Source of the DNA: Eubacteriales Family XIII. Incertae Sedis bacterium
GTDB lineage: Bacteria > Bacillota > Clostridia > Peptostreptococcales > Anaerovoracaceae
Assembly: GCA_031266025.1 (NCBI GenBank)
Contig: JAISBV010000023.1
Span: 1-60,540, forward strand
Direction: 5' to 3'
DNA: 60,540 bases
The notes below the pieces were generated by a model. That model saw only the letters and a program-made list of their open reading frames with translations. It was not told where the DNA came from and made no database searches. Positions 1-8,092 of this stretch are shown one piece after another. A program made the position numbers and the translations under genes. Each line of letters starts with the position of its first letter. Positions within the stretch are counted from its first letter, which is position 1.

Positions 1-184
1 TGTCGTCATTCAAAAGATCGGGCAGATCGTATTCTTCGCTATTTTCTACCCTTACGACCGGGCGCTCGGGCAGTTTGTGAGCTCTGTCTCTGCGGATATC
101 GAGCCTGTCGAGAACGTAATAGAGACCGATAAGGCGCGGCGTATTGTTGTATCGTCTGTCATGCGACAACAAAAAGTATCTCAT
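1..184 (-). CDS. Unrecognised protein, cut by left edge
   Basis: An open frame starts at an ATG 12 bases after the stop of the plain VgrG gene and runs off the left edge, so only about 61 residues are visible. The protein begins MRYFLLSHDRRYNNTPRL and is rich in charged residues. The position directly behind a spike gene is where an effector, an immunity protein or an accessory gene would be expected. The start loosely resembles those of Imm11-type (DUF1629) immunity proteins, but too little is visible for a call. No strong ribosome site precedes it, so it is probably translated by coupling to the VgrG. Confidence 0.6.
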   Translation of the reverse strand, partial: MRYFLLSHDRRYNNTPRLIGLYYVLDRLDIRRDRAHKLPERPVVRVENSEEYDLPDLLNDD

Positions 185-196
185 GGCTTTTACCCT

Positions 197-1606
197 TCAT
201 TCCCCTATCTTCACTTCCTGCCCGTCCTCGGTTATGACGCCGCCTGACATATTAAAGTTGCCCGTGCCTTGCGAAAACCCGATTTCGTTTCCGCTGACAT
301 TTATCTTCGTTCCGCTCTCTATAAGAATGTCTCCGCCCGCGTTCACGGATACGCTCTTCGCGCTGTCGATTGTGACGCCTCCGTTGTCATAAAGACAAAT
401 CTTGTGCCCCATTCCCGACGTAATCTCAACGGAATTCGGGGTGAGCTTGATCTCTTTCCCGTACTTGGTATAAAGCACCTTGTTGTTCGGTTCGCTCCTC
501 CTCGACGGGTCGGACGGCACTGTGTCGACGGCGCTCCTTGCGTATGCGCCGGACTCGGACGCTTCGGGAAAGTGAAGCAGTATACGATCACCTTTTTCGG
601 GCATGAAGTAGAAGCCCGAACCGTCGGGCGAGGAATACACGGTGGAATAGGGGAAGAGTCTGCTTCCGCAGTCTTCGTTGCCCTCGTCGATATCGAGAGC
701 AAGGCTTACCTTGTCCTTTTGCACGTCCGTTACCGTTCCGAAGAGGGATACGCCCGAAATGTCTTCGTTCGTCTCTTTGGGCGTCAAAAATCCAGTCTCG
801 TCACGAAGGGTATAGCTGTGAAGAAGCAAACCTTCTATCAATCTGCTTTCGGCTTCGTATACGAAGAATACTCGCCCGTTCAGCCTTACGGAGTCTCCCG
901 TGTCAAACCATACGCCGCTTTCAAAACCGACGGAAACAACACCGTTTTCTCCAAGCTCGGTAAGGTCGTTTTTCCTTTGTCTCATAAGTGAGCGTATATC
1001 TTTCCTGATCGTTATCCTGTTGCCTCCAATATCGGAGGGGTTTTTCTCTTTGGGAAGCCCAATGTGAAAGCGGGCAAGCGCATGGGTGTCCGCAGGGATA
1101 AGGGGTACATGAAGATCGCTCGCGACGCGCTTCAAAAACTCCCAATCGGTCTCGTCGTACTGAAGGAACATATCGCCGATCCCCTTGTCTTCTCCGTGAA
1201 GAATCGAATCGGCCTTTGGATAGGGTTTCAACACGGCTTTCGCGAGTTCTTCGTGTGTCATCTTCGCGTTTTGGAACGAGCGGCGGCGGCGCGACGTATC
1301 GAGCGTTGCGGTGCAGCCCGATGCAATAACTTCGACTTTATGAACATCGCCTTCGGAAAAGGACGTGAGCGATGTGACGACGCCGGTAAAAAGAGGTCTG
1401 TTTCCTTTTTCGCCTTTGGCGAGCAGAGAAATCGTTTGTTTCCCGTCAAGCTTGTCCGTCGCTTTTCGTATCGCTTCTTGCGTCGCGACGCCTTTTACCG
1501 CGAGCCTTGAATGCTCTCCCGTTTTGCGCGAAAGCTTAAGTTCCAAAATCGCGTCCATGGGGAATGTTATCTCGAATTCCCCGAATCCCATTGCCGCTTC
1601 ATACAT
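197..1606 (-). CDS. VgrG-like spike protein (no C-terminal extension)
   Basis: A 469-residue spike protein of the VgrG / phage gpD (gp27-gp5) type, expected to form the trimeric needle on top of the Hcp-like tube. The N-terminal half carries the gp27-like part, including the family's SFQNAKMTHEEL segment and the DWEFLKRVASDLHVPL segment. The middle holds the OB-fold region around GTVTDVQKDKVSLALDIDEG. The C-terminal 90 residues are glycine- and isoleucine-rich beta-helix sequence around the segment GGDILIESGTKINVSG. The ATG at 1606 is preferred because AAGGAGG lies 9 bases upstream; a longer reading would overlap the upstream gene more deeply. It overlaps that gene by 8 bases. It is a shorter paralogue of the toxin-fused spike at 4707-7313 and ends without an obvious effector domain. 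Confidence 0.8.
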   Translation of the reverse strand: MYEAAMGFGEFEITFPMDAILELKLSRKTGEHSRLAVKGVATQEAIRKATDKLDGKQTISLLAKGEKGNRPLFTGVVTSLTSFSEGDVHKVEVIASGCTATLDTSRRRRSFQNAKMTHEELAKAVLKPYPKADSILHGEDKGIGDMFLQYDETDWEFLKRVASDLHVPLIPADTHALARFHIGLPKEKNPSDIGGNRITIRKDIRSLMRQRKNDLTELGENGVVSVGFESGVWFDTGDSVRLNGRVFFVYEAESRLIEGLLLHSYTLRDETGFLTPKETNEDISGVSLFGTVTDVQKDKVSLALDIDEGNEDCGSRLFPYSTVYSSPDGSGFYFMPEKGDRILLHFPEASESGAYARSAVDTVPSDPSRRSEPNNKVLYTKYGKEIKLTPNSVEITSGMGHKICLYDNGGVTIDSAKSVSVNAGGDILIESGTKINVSGNEIGFSQGTGNFNMSGGVITEDGQEVKIGE

Positions 1607-2192
1607 TGTGCTCTTCCTCCTTTCGGACAAGCTCGGTCAGCCCGAGCGCTTCCGAGACGACGGGTCGCCATTCCTCGCATTCCCCGTAAGGGCATGAGAA
1701 AGTTCCCATCATCGTGATACCGTCAAGCGGCACGAAATACATGAGGTTGTACACCGTGTCGTCGAGGGCGGGGCTCTTGTATTCCGTATAACCCGTTTTT
1801 ACCCCTTGTTCCGTTTCGAGTATACCCGAGTCGTAAAACAAATACGAGGGATTCAGTTTTTGCAACATGTTTTTTATCCCCTCGGTGAGTTCATGAACGT
1901 TTTCGTTTTCGAGCGGACTGTCGACCGTGTTGAATGTGAAGCAGACGGCGCCGCGTTCGTCGGAAAGAATCGTCTTCGGGCGGTCTCCGCTCGGGTATTT
2001 GATTTTCGCAAGCTCCTCCGGCATTTCCGTGAAATCCTCGGGGATAAACGTCAAAAACCTGTCTTCCAAAACAAGCCTTCGGTCGAATGTATACATGCGT
2101 TCGTTGATCTTCGCGCCGATTTCACGGGTGTCCTCGAAACCGGCTTCTTCGTATGATTCCTCGGAGCGCCCGGTGATTTGTTCGTTGTTCAT
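1599..2192 (-). CDS. Small DcrB/Eag-like protein, possible effector adaptor
   Basis: A 197-residue soluble protein. After an acidic, probably flexible N-terminus of about 40 residues, the pattern looks like a PsbP/DcrB-type (DUF1795) fold: a strand with LEDRFLTFIPEDF, a mid-part KTILSDERGAVCFTF, a helix HELTEGIKNMLQKL, and a last block TFSCPYGECEEWRPVVSEAL. Proteins of that fold include the Eag chaperones that load effectors onto type VI spikes. Placement just upstream of a VgrG fits such a role. Both the fold and the role are inference from pattern resemblance, not from a clear motif. Its start overlaps the end of the preceding gene in an ATGA arrangement, so the two are translationally coupled. 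Confidence 0.55.
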   Translation of the reverse strand: MNNEQITGRSEESYEEAGFEDTREIGAKINERMYTFDRRLVLEDRFLTFIPEDFTEMPEELAKIKYPSGDRPKTILSDERGAVCFTFNTVDSPLENENVHELTEGIKNMLQKLNPSYLFYDSGILETEQGVKTGYTEYKSPALDDTVYNLMYFVPLDGITMMGTFSCPYGECEEWRPVVSEALGLTELVRKEEEHNV

Positions 2193-2803
2193 AACGTCTC
2201 TCCTCGCTTTTCGTTTTGATTTACCGGATACACGGTCGTTTGAAGTCCGCCGTATTCTCCGACGGTAATTGTGCAGTCGCCCGTTTTGGACAGCACCGCA
2301 TAGGACGCGTGTTCACCGAATGTATTCGCAAGTCCGGCGAGGAATACATTCGCGATGAACTGCGGAAACACGGATATTTCCGACGCGAAACCGTCAACAT
2401 CGACTTCGCGAATGCCGAGTTCGCATTTCTTGCCCTTTGTCTTCCATAAACGCACAATTTCAAAATACGGATCGAAAATATACTTCGCATCCCACAGCGC
2501 AAAGCACGGGATCTTCGTCGCAAACGGGCGTTCGTCGCAAGCGTCGACTGAATATATCCCTTTTTCGCGAGCAAATTCCGTGCGAAGGAAAGAGAAGCGA
2601 ATCGACACGATATCGCCGAGTGTTCCCCCTTGTTGCATGGAAGCGGCTTTGTCGCACAATAAAGTGAACGTCTCCGTTGCGCTCCCGATTGTCTCTTCCT
2701 TATGCAATCCCAAGCTCTTTCGTATGCCGGACGGGATATCGTTCAGCGTTTCTTTGACGACCGACTCCTTAAAAATGTTTAACGCGCGTTCGTGCTTAAT
2801 CAT
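2189..2803 (-). CDS. Unrecognised soluble protein of the injection-system cluster
   Basis: A 204-residue protein with no signal peptide or membrane segment. I do not recognise a family. The sequence alternates short strands and helices. It contains a segment reminiscent of proteins that bind spike or baseplate parts (IVSIRFSFLRTEFAREKGIY and ALWDAKYIFDPYFEIVRLW), but this is weak. The gene is tightly coupled (ATGA overlap) to the DcrB/Eag-like gene and lies in the same operon as both VgrG genes. A spike adaptor, baseplate part or effector chaperone are the natural guesses. It is separated from the upstream membrane-protein gene by 120 bases in which I see nothing distinctive. Confidence 0.55.
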   Translation of the reverse strand: MIKHERALNIFKESVVKETLNDIPSGIRKSLGLHKEETIGSATETFTLLCDKAASMQQGGTLGDIVSIRFSFLRTEFAREKGIYSVDACDERPFATKIPCFALWDAKYIFDPYFEIVRLWKTKGKKCELGIREVDVDGFASEISVFPQFIANVFLAGLANTFGEHASYAVLSKTGDCTITVGEYGGLQTTVYPVNQNEKRGETL

Positions 2804-2923
2804 TTTAACCGCCGTTCCGCCGTTGCCGCTTACGGCATAAATAAAGATGAAACCGTATTTTCATATTATCTTCACTGTGCGGCGATTTGTCTCAGGTTCC
2901 CAAATTCGTCTCTTTTCATTCCT

Positions 2924-3433
2924 CTATCCACATTTCTTCGAAAACCCGCTGCATTTCTCTTGCATTTTTCTCTCTGTCATTGCGAGAACAATCGTGCTTA
3001 TCACATCAAGCACAAACACAAATTGCGCAAAAGTGTGCAACGTAAATGCTGCTTTCCCTATGGCGCTCTTTGCGCGAAAAAATTTCAAACGCGCTCTCGC
3101 ATAAGAAGATCCGGCAAATAAAATCAAATATGCGTAAAGTATCACAATGAATACCACTGATGTACGTGCGAAAAACACAAAAACCGCGACAAAATACGGA
3201 ACCAGCATAAGCTTAAATACCAACATATGTCCGAACGACAATGTTTTGTTTCGCGAAAACCCGTCCGAAGCAACGTATATATTTATTACGGCGACAGTCA
3301 CGGATGCCAAATACAAAAGCGCCGGAACGAAAGCGCCCGCCCACATATCACTTGTAACAAACTCCCAGATAAGCGGTTCGGCCACGGGAGCCGCATATGT
3401 ACAAACAATCATGAAAGCCAACAATTTTTTCAC
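2924..3433 (-). CDS. Small integral membrane protein, immunity candidate
   Basis: A 169-residue protein with about four to five hydrophobic helices (near residues 5-25, 35-55, 70-90, 92-115 and 130-155), starting at a GTG. No family is recognised with confidence. It follows the toxin-fused VgrG and the lipoprotein in the same direction. In polymorphic toxin loci small membrane proteins in this position are often immunity proteins against toxins that act at the cell envelope. That role is inference from context only. The gene is less tightly packed than the core genes (48 bases from the lipoprotein gene, 120 bases to the next), consistent with an inserted effector/immunity cassette. Confidence 0.55.
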   Translation of the reverse strand: MKKLLAFMIVCTYAAPVAEPLIWEFVTSDMWAGAFVPALLYLASVTVAVINIYVASDGFSRNKTLSFGHMLVFKLMLVPYFVAVFVFFARTSVVFIVILYAYLILFAGSSYARARLKFFRAKSAIGKAAFTLHTFAQFVFVLDVISTIVLAMTERKMQEKCSGFSKKCG

Positions 3434-3481
3434 GGTATTTTACTCTGTTCCGCACGGAATCGCACCTTATTCGGATTCGAT

Positions 3482-4696
3482 TCAAAATTCGCTCGCCGCA
3501 TCGCCGTCTTCGATTGTACTTTTTTTGAATACAATTTCTTCGTAACCCGTCATATTGCGCCACGGAGGAATCTGTGTAAGACGCATTTCATCGCCGTCCG
3601 TTTCGCATATTCCTATAAAGATCGGATTACTATTCGCAATCGCCCATTTTCCTCGCCAGAAAACGTAATTTTTTCCGTCGTATATTTTAAGAGCCCTGCT
3701 GATGTTGTCACCGTCACCGCCGGCGTACCGCCATACGGCCACAACTCCGATGCGCTCGCCGTCTTTCTCGTAACTTCCCAAATAATGTATGTCGTCGTTT
3801 TCGGGATCGACATTGATTGTGATAGCGGGGTCATCGCTGCGCCACACTTCCCCGGGATGTTTGTATGTATCCGGTTCCGATGCAGGAAGTTCGTATTCTC
3901 GCATTTTCTTAAATACGATCGTCTTGCCGATCGGATTCGAATCGTTGTCCGTCAGCTCATAAAGCAGTTTGTCCCCTTCTTCGTGAATCAACCCTCTTAA
4001 CAATGTTTCGATATAATCCGAATCGGTCAATAACCTCATTTCTGTGTTATCATAGTCATTATTTTTCCAAAAGAATTCGACGGTAACATCAAGCGGCGCG
4101 TCCGCGCCGTAGACGCCTTTGAATTCTTCCTGTGGATTGCGATTGATATCGAGGACGATATGCGGTTCTTCGCTTTGCCACAGACCGTAAGGATACTTAT
4201 AAGCATTTCCTTCTTCAAAGATCAAAATATCCGTAGGCCATTCACGTGATTCGATCTTTTCAAAGACAATCACACGGTATCCCGTCGCCTCACGGTAATC
4301 ATCATCAAGCTTGTAACGCAATTTGCCGTCGAATATGTTTACGGGACGCCAAGCCCCATCAAAATATTGGGGGGGGGGATTTTTGATATTGCCATACTTA
4401 TCCCGATAATCCCAATGGTCCTCGCTGAAATTGTATTCCTCAAAATCGTGGATTTCCAATGTTCCGCCGTAACTCATATAAACCAATACGTCGATGCCCT
4501 CTCCGTCCTTTACGTATGTTCCGAAATATGATTGAGTATCGTTATATTCGAGACCTATGTCGATCGTCAGATCGGGATCCGTACTGTGCCATTTCCCATA
4601 GGGGAATTCCGACGAATTGTATCGCGTAAAAGAACATGAAGCGAGAAGAAAAACAATCGAAATCGACATAAGTGCAGCCGGGATTTTCTTTTTCAT
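3482..4696 (-). CDS. Lipoprotein with three internal repeats, immunity candidate
   Basis: A 404-residue predicted lipoprotein: the N-terminus MKKKIPAALMSISIVFLLASC ends in a lipobox (LASC, Cys 21). The mature part holds three diverged copies of one domain. Each begins with a short motif such as GKWHSTDPDLTIDI, GLWQSEEPHIVLDI or EVWRSDDPAITINV, and each ends with a strand like VIVFEKI, TIVFKKM or EIVFKKS. The gene starts 10 bases after the stop of the toxin-fused VgrG, so the pair is almost certainly co-expressed. A surface-anchored immunity protein protecting against a toxin arriving from outside is the best guess. A run of ten C bases on the coding strand (within N-P-P-P-Q) is a possible slippage site that would switch the protein off. 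Confidence 0.75.
   Translation of the reverse strand: MKKKIPAALMSISIVFLLASCSFTRYNSSEFPYGKWHSTDPDLTIDIGLEYNDTQSYFGTYVKDGEGIDVLVYMSYGGTLEIHDFEEYNFSEDHWDYRDKYGNIKNPPPQYFDGAWRPVNIFDGKLRYKLDDDYREATGYRVIVFEKIESREWPTDILIFEEGNAYKYPYGLWQSEEPHIVLDINRNPQEEFKGVYGADAPLDVTVEFFWKNNDYDNTEMRLLTDSDYIETLLRGLIHEEGDKLLYELTDNDSNPIGKTIVFKKMREYELPASEPDTYKHPGEVWRSDDPAITINVDPENDDIHYLGSYEKDGERIGVVAVWRYAGGDGDNISRALKIYDGKNYVFWRGKWAIANSNPIFIGICETDGDEMRLTQIPPWRNMTGYEEIVFKKSTIEDGDAASEF
4369..4378 (-). repeat. C10 homopolymer inside the lipoprotein gene
   Basis: Ten consecutive C on the coding strand (G on the plus strand) encode three prolines in the first third of the lipoprotein. Homopolymer runs of this length are typical slipped-strand (phase variation) sites. 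Loss or gain of one base would truncate the protein soon after. In the sequence given, the frame is open. Confidence 0.8.
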
Positions 4697-4706
4697 TTTA
4701 ATCTAT

Positions 4707-7313
4707 CTAAACCTTCGCTTCCTCCTCTTTGTCGAGGGTAATCAATCCCAAGAACAAATGGGCTTCGTCCCGGCCCCATTGATCTATCGATTTGTACTCA
4801 CCGACGGATATCACATTGTTGAATTCATTGTAAATGTGATACTGCTTATCTTCCGCGTCGTATTTGACGGTCACATAATGCACACCTGTAGAGTGCTTGT
4901 ATTGTAATATGCTCACTGTCGAATCCCGAATCCTTTCGTCGACATTATAAGGCAGTAAAGCATCGTATGTCGTCTTGACGCCTTCCGTGTTCCGAAAATA
5001 ATCCGTTACCGATACGATGTTTATACCCGGTTCGCCGTCGTTGAAAAGGCCCCCGTTCTTATCGTAGTATTTGATGATGTCCGCGATCTTTTTCTGTTCC
5101 TCCGATACCTTGGAAAAGGGAACTGTTTCACTCTCTCCTCGTCTGTCAAGAACACTCAAGGCGTTGTATGTCGCAATCCACCCGCAGCCGCGGTTTTCCG
5201 CCGTATAGAGCCCCATCTTGAATTTCGCCAAATCACCCATACCCTGCCCGTTCAGATAATATGTTTCCTGTTCGTATTGATCCTTTTTTCCGTCCGACAA
5301 TTCTCTTATAAACTGCGTGTTGTATTCGTAATTCAAAGCAATACGGTCATCCATATAGTCTTCCAATCCCGACATGACATTTGAAAAGCCCGCGCCCAAT
5401 CGAAGAATTGTCTCGTAGTGGCTGTCACCGACTTCGCCGAGAAGCTTGTGCCACAGAGGTATGCCTTGGCGTTCGTAACCGTTCGGGAGTGGTTTTGCGA
5501 AATATAAGCTCCAAAGTGCAGAGGTTCGTGCGCCGTCGGCAACCATGACGGTATGGCCCATTTTTTTTAATATCTCGTTTTTGGTTTCCGGTATCTTTGT
5601 TTTGGAGTATCTGCCTTTTGCGCTCGGACTTGAGGTTCTTGCTGCCGCGCAAGCCGCTCCCAAAGCCGCTCCGACAAGTGCGCCTCCGATTACCGCGCCC
5701 GCGCCGAATGTGGCGACGCTCGCCGCTGCGGCCACTGTGCATACCGCAACAACGGCGACTCCTGCCAAAAGCCCGCCCCAATTGAAGCCTTCTTTTTTTG
5801 GCGGACTCGCCTTTCCAAATGACCTTCCCGATGTGCTCGCCGCAGGCGCCGCGCTCGGAAACGGCGCGTAAGAGGTTCTTGAAAGACCTCTTTGATTGAT
5901 CAATCCCGCGAACATATGCGTATCGTTCTCGTAAGAGAAACTGCTTTCGGGCAGAGCAGGAACGTTTCCTCTTCCCCTTTGCGCAGACATTTGGTTGAAG
6001 CGTACAAGTGCGGGAGCGGAGAAGCGCACGGCGCCGCCCGCCCTTATTTCGACGTGTCCGTCGGCATTTATGTTTATGTTCCTGTGCGATTTGAGCCTGA
6101 TACCGAAGTCGTCGTCGATTTCGAAGTAAAGTCCGGGCACGGAAGGTTTTGTCTCCTTGAAGTGCAGCTTCGAGGGCGCCATCATAAGCTCGGGGCCGTA
6201 TTCAGATCTGAAATACCTGACGTTCGGATCCGCCGTGTTTTCGCAAGTATCTCCGTTGCCCCTCACACAGTCCTGCACAAAGGCGTTTTCTTCACGGCCG
6301 TCAGGGAAGTAAAGTCTTACCTTTTCCCCCACTACAGGCATGGCGTACATTGCCCTTCCCGTGATCGGAGCGTAAGGGTATGAATACGCCCTCTCTTTAT
6401 CCTGTGTTTCGTCGATATCGAGGTGCAGCTTCACCGTTTCGTCCTGTCTTTCGATCACCTTACCTTCGAGAGACATACCCTTTAGCGGAGAAGGCTTATC
6501 CTCACTGTATATATAAGATTCCTCCGCGAGGGTGTATGTGTAAACAAGCTCGCCGCGCACAAGTTCGGCGGAAAGGGCCACTATCCCAAACGGCCTTCCC
6601 TTGAATACGAGCACGTCGCCGATGCGACGGTGTTTCTTATCCGAAACAGTGAACGAAACGAGATCAATGTCGTTCAGGTCGGCTCCGTTGGCTTTTTCTC
6701 GCATGTATCTTTCTATGTCTTTGTTCATGCCGTAACCCGCGTCGGATCCGAGGTCTTCGCTCGTTCCTCCGGGAAGTCCGATGTGCAGGTTCGGCGTCAA
6801 GACATCGGGGTATACGGATGTGTTCAGCCTGCCGGCCATGCGCGAAAGAAATTCAAAGTCCGTTTCTTTGTACCTTGTCGCGGGAGTTTTGATCTTTTCA
6901 CCGGCTCCTTTGTGAAGAAGAATGCCCGTGTCTTCGGACACGGCGCGAAAAAGCGCGTCGTACGTCATTTCGGTGTCCTGAAAGGAGCGGCTCTTTTTTT
7001 CTTCGTCGAGCAATATCGAATGGGAGTAAACGGTAAGATATACGCGATACATCCCGCCTTCCGCGCTCATCTCTATTTCCCCGGCAATTCCGCGAAAAAG
7101 CAATTTTTTGCCGTCATCCTCTTCTTCGTAAAGCTCGACTGCGTCGTTCTCACAGGAACGGGAAACAAGAGGATTAAAGCCCTCTTCCTCGCTGCAATAT
7201 CCGGAGAGACGCAGGACGGCGTGTTCGTTCGGCCTTACGGATAGCGAAAGCGAAAGGATGCTCTCTATACCGTAAGGGGATTTTATTCGCAGTGTCGTAA
7301 GATCGGCCACCAT
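4707..7313 (-). CDS. Evolved VgrG with C-terminal cysteine-peptidase-like toxin
   Basis: An 868-residue spike-toxin fusion. Residues 1-450 are VgrG: a gp27-like part with SFQDTEMTYDAL and DFEFLSRMAGRLN, an OB-fold near residues 280-345, and a beta-helix tail. Then follow a Pro/Ser linker (455-510), a Gly/Ala-rich hydrophobic block (512-558, glycine-zipper type), and a C-terminal domain of about 230 residues. That domain contains GCGWIATYNAL (Cys 710), VHYVTV (His 812) and YHIYNEFNN (Asn near 829-833), the order and spacing of a papain-like/C39-type peptidase. The fusion probably carries the enzyme to the target cell, with the hydrophobic block helping it cross or enter a membrane. The start is supported by AAAGGAGGT seven bases upstream. 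Spike identity is clear; peptidase activity is inferred from motifs. Confidence 0.8.
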   Translation of the reverse strand: MVADLTTLRIKSPYGIESILSLSLSVRPNEHAVLRLSGYCSEEEGFNPLVSRSCENDAVELYEEEDDGKKLLFRGIAGEIEMSAEGGMYRVYLTVYSHSILLDEEKKSRSFQDTEMTYDALFRAVSEDTGILLHKGAGEKIKTPATRYKETDFEFLSRMAGRLNTSVYPDVLTPNLHIGLPGGTSEDLGSDAGYGMNKDIERYMREKANGADLNDIDLVSFTVSDKKHRRIGDVLVFKGRPFGIVALSAELVRGELVYTYTLAEESYIYSEDKPSPLKGMSLEGKVIERQDETVKLHLDIDETQDKERAYSYPYAPITGRAMYAMPVVGEKVRLYFPDGREENAFVQDCVRGNGDTCENTADPNVRYFRSEYGPELMMAPSKLHFKETKPSVPGLYFEIDDDFGIRLKSHRNININADGHVEIRAGGAVRFSAPALVRFNQMSAQRGRGNVPALPESSFSYENDTHMFAGLINQRGLSRTSYAPFPSAAPAASTSGRSFGKASPPKKEGFNWGGLLAGVAVVAVCTVAAAASVATFGAGAVIGGALVGAALGAACAAARTSSPSAKGRYSKTKIPETKNEILKKMGHTVMVADGARTSALWSLYFAKPLPNGYERQGIPLWHKLLGEVGDSHYETILRLGAGFSNVMSGLEDYMDDRIALNYEYNTQFIRELSDGKKDQYEQETYYLNGQGMGDLAKFKMGLYTAENRGCGWIATYNALSVLDRRGESETVPFSKVSEEQKKIADIIKYYDKNGGLFNDGEPGINIVSVTDYFRNTEGVKTTYDALLPYNVDERIRDSTVSILQYKHSTGVHYVTVKYDAEDKQYHIYNEFNNVISVGEYKSIDQWGRDEAHLFLGLITLDKEEEAKV

Positions 7314-7331
7314 GTTGCAGACCTCCTTTCC

Positions 7332-8081
7332 CTAATCGACTGATATCTTTCTGTATTGCCGTTCGGCTTTGGGCCTTTCGCTTCTTCCGGCGCGAATATC
7401 GGCAAGCTTTTTTCGGAGGGCGAGATAGAGTCTGTGCGTATCCCCGCTCTCTTCCCCTGTGTAGTGCCGCAGAACGCCGAGGTTTACACGGGAGTTTTGA
7501 ATACAGAAGAACGCAAATTGAATGTCAAGCGGATTTTCGGGACGGCAAGCAAGCGCTTCTTTCGCGAAGTATTCCGTAATAAAAGGATGAAGCGTATTTC
7601 CGCCTTTTCCCGCGCAGGGCGCATGCGTAAGCCTAAGCGTATCGAATTCTGTATCAAGGTCTTCAAAATCCGTGTAGTCACTGCGAAGTCTCGACCCGTT
7701 TTTGAGTTTGAAACGCGCCAATTCCATACCGTCTTCTCCTGCGGGCGCGTCTTCCAAAACGATCTCCGCACTGCGTGAAACAATATCTTCCGAAAGCGCG
7801 TCCTCTGTAAAACGAACGTTCACGTACCGCAGGGCGTCTGCCGGTTCATAGGGAAGCATAAACGGTTTCATCATCCTGTAAAATACGCCCCTCCTGAGAA
7901 TAACGCCCGGCGCCGCGCAAATCGTGTCGCTTGCGGCAAGGCGGCATCCTAACAATATGCCGTCGCTGTAACCGGCGTATTCCAAAGCCGCAAATTCCCT
8001 CGGAAAGTCACGAAGAAGGTTTATCTGTTCGGCTTTCAGCACGTGCTTGGGCATGAATTCGGGATACGAATCCTTGAACAA
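7332..8081 (-). CDS. Unrecognised cluster protein, possible baseplate component
   Basis: A 249-residue soluble protein without signal peptide. It begins MFKDSYPEFMPKHVLKAEQI, followed by a beta-rich region (about residues 35-100, including ILLGCRLAASDTICAAPGVI and GVFYRMMKPFMLPYE), and ends with a helical tail. The pattern of an N-terminal beta-sandwich in which a positionable part is reached through conserved prolines vaguely recalls TssK-like or tail-fibre-adaptor proteins. I cannot support that by motif and treat the gene as unknown. It sits between the VWA membrane protein and the toxin-fused VgrG, 18 bases upstream of the latter, so a structural role near the spike is plausible. Confidence 0.6.
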   Translation of the reverse strand: MFKDSYPEFMPKHVLKAEQINLLRDFPREFAALEYAGYSDGILLGCRLAASDTICAAPGVILRRGVFYRMMKPFMLPYEPADALRYVNVRFTEDALSEDIVSRSAEIVLEDAPAGEDGMELARFKLKNGSRLRSDYTDFEDLDTEFDTLRLTHAPCAGKGGNTLHPFITEYFAKEALACRPENPLDIQFAFFCIQNSRVNLGVLRHYTGEESGDTHRLYLALRKKLADIRAGRSERPKAERQYRKISVD

Positions 8082-8092
8082 TGTTCTTCTCC

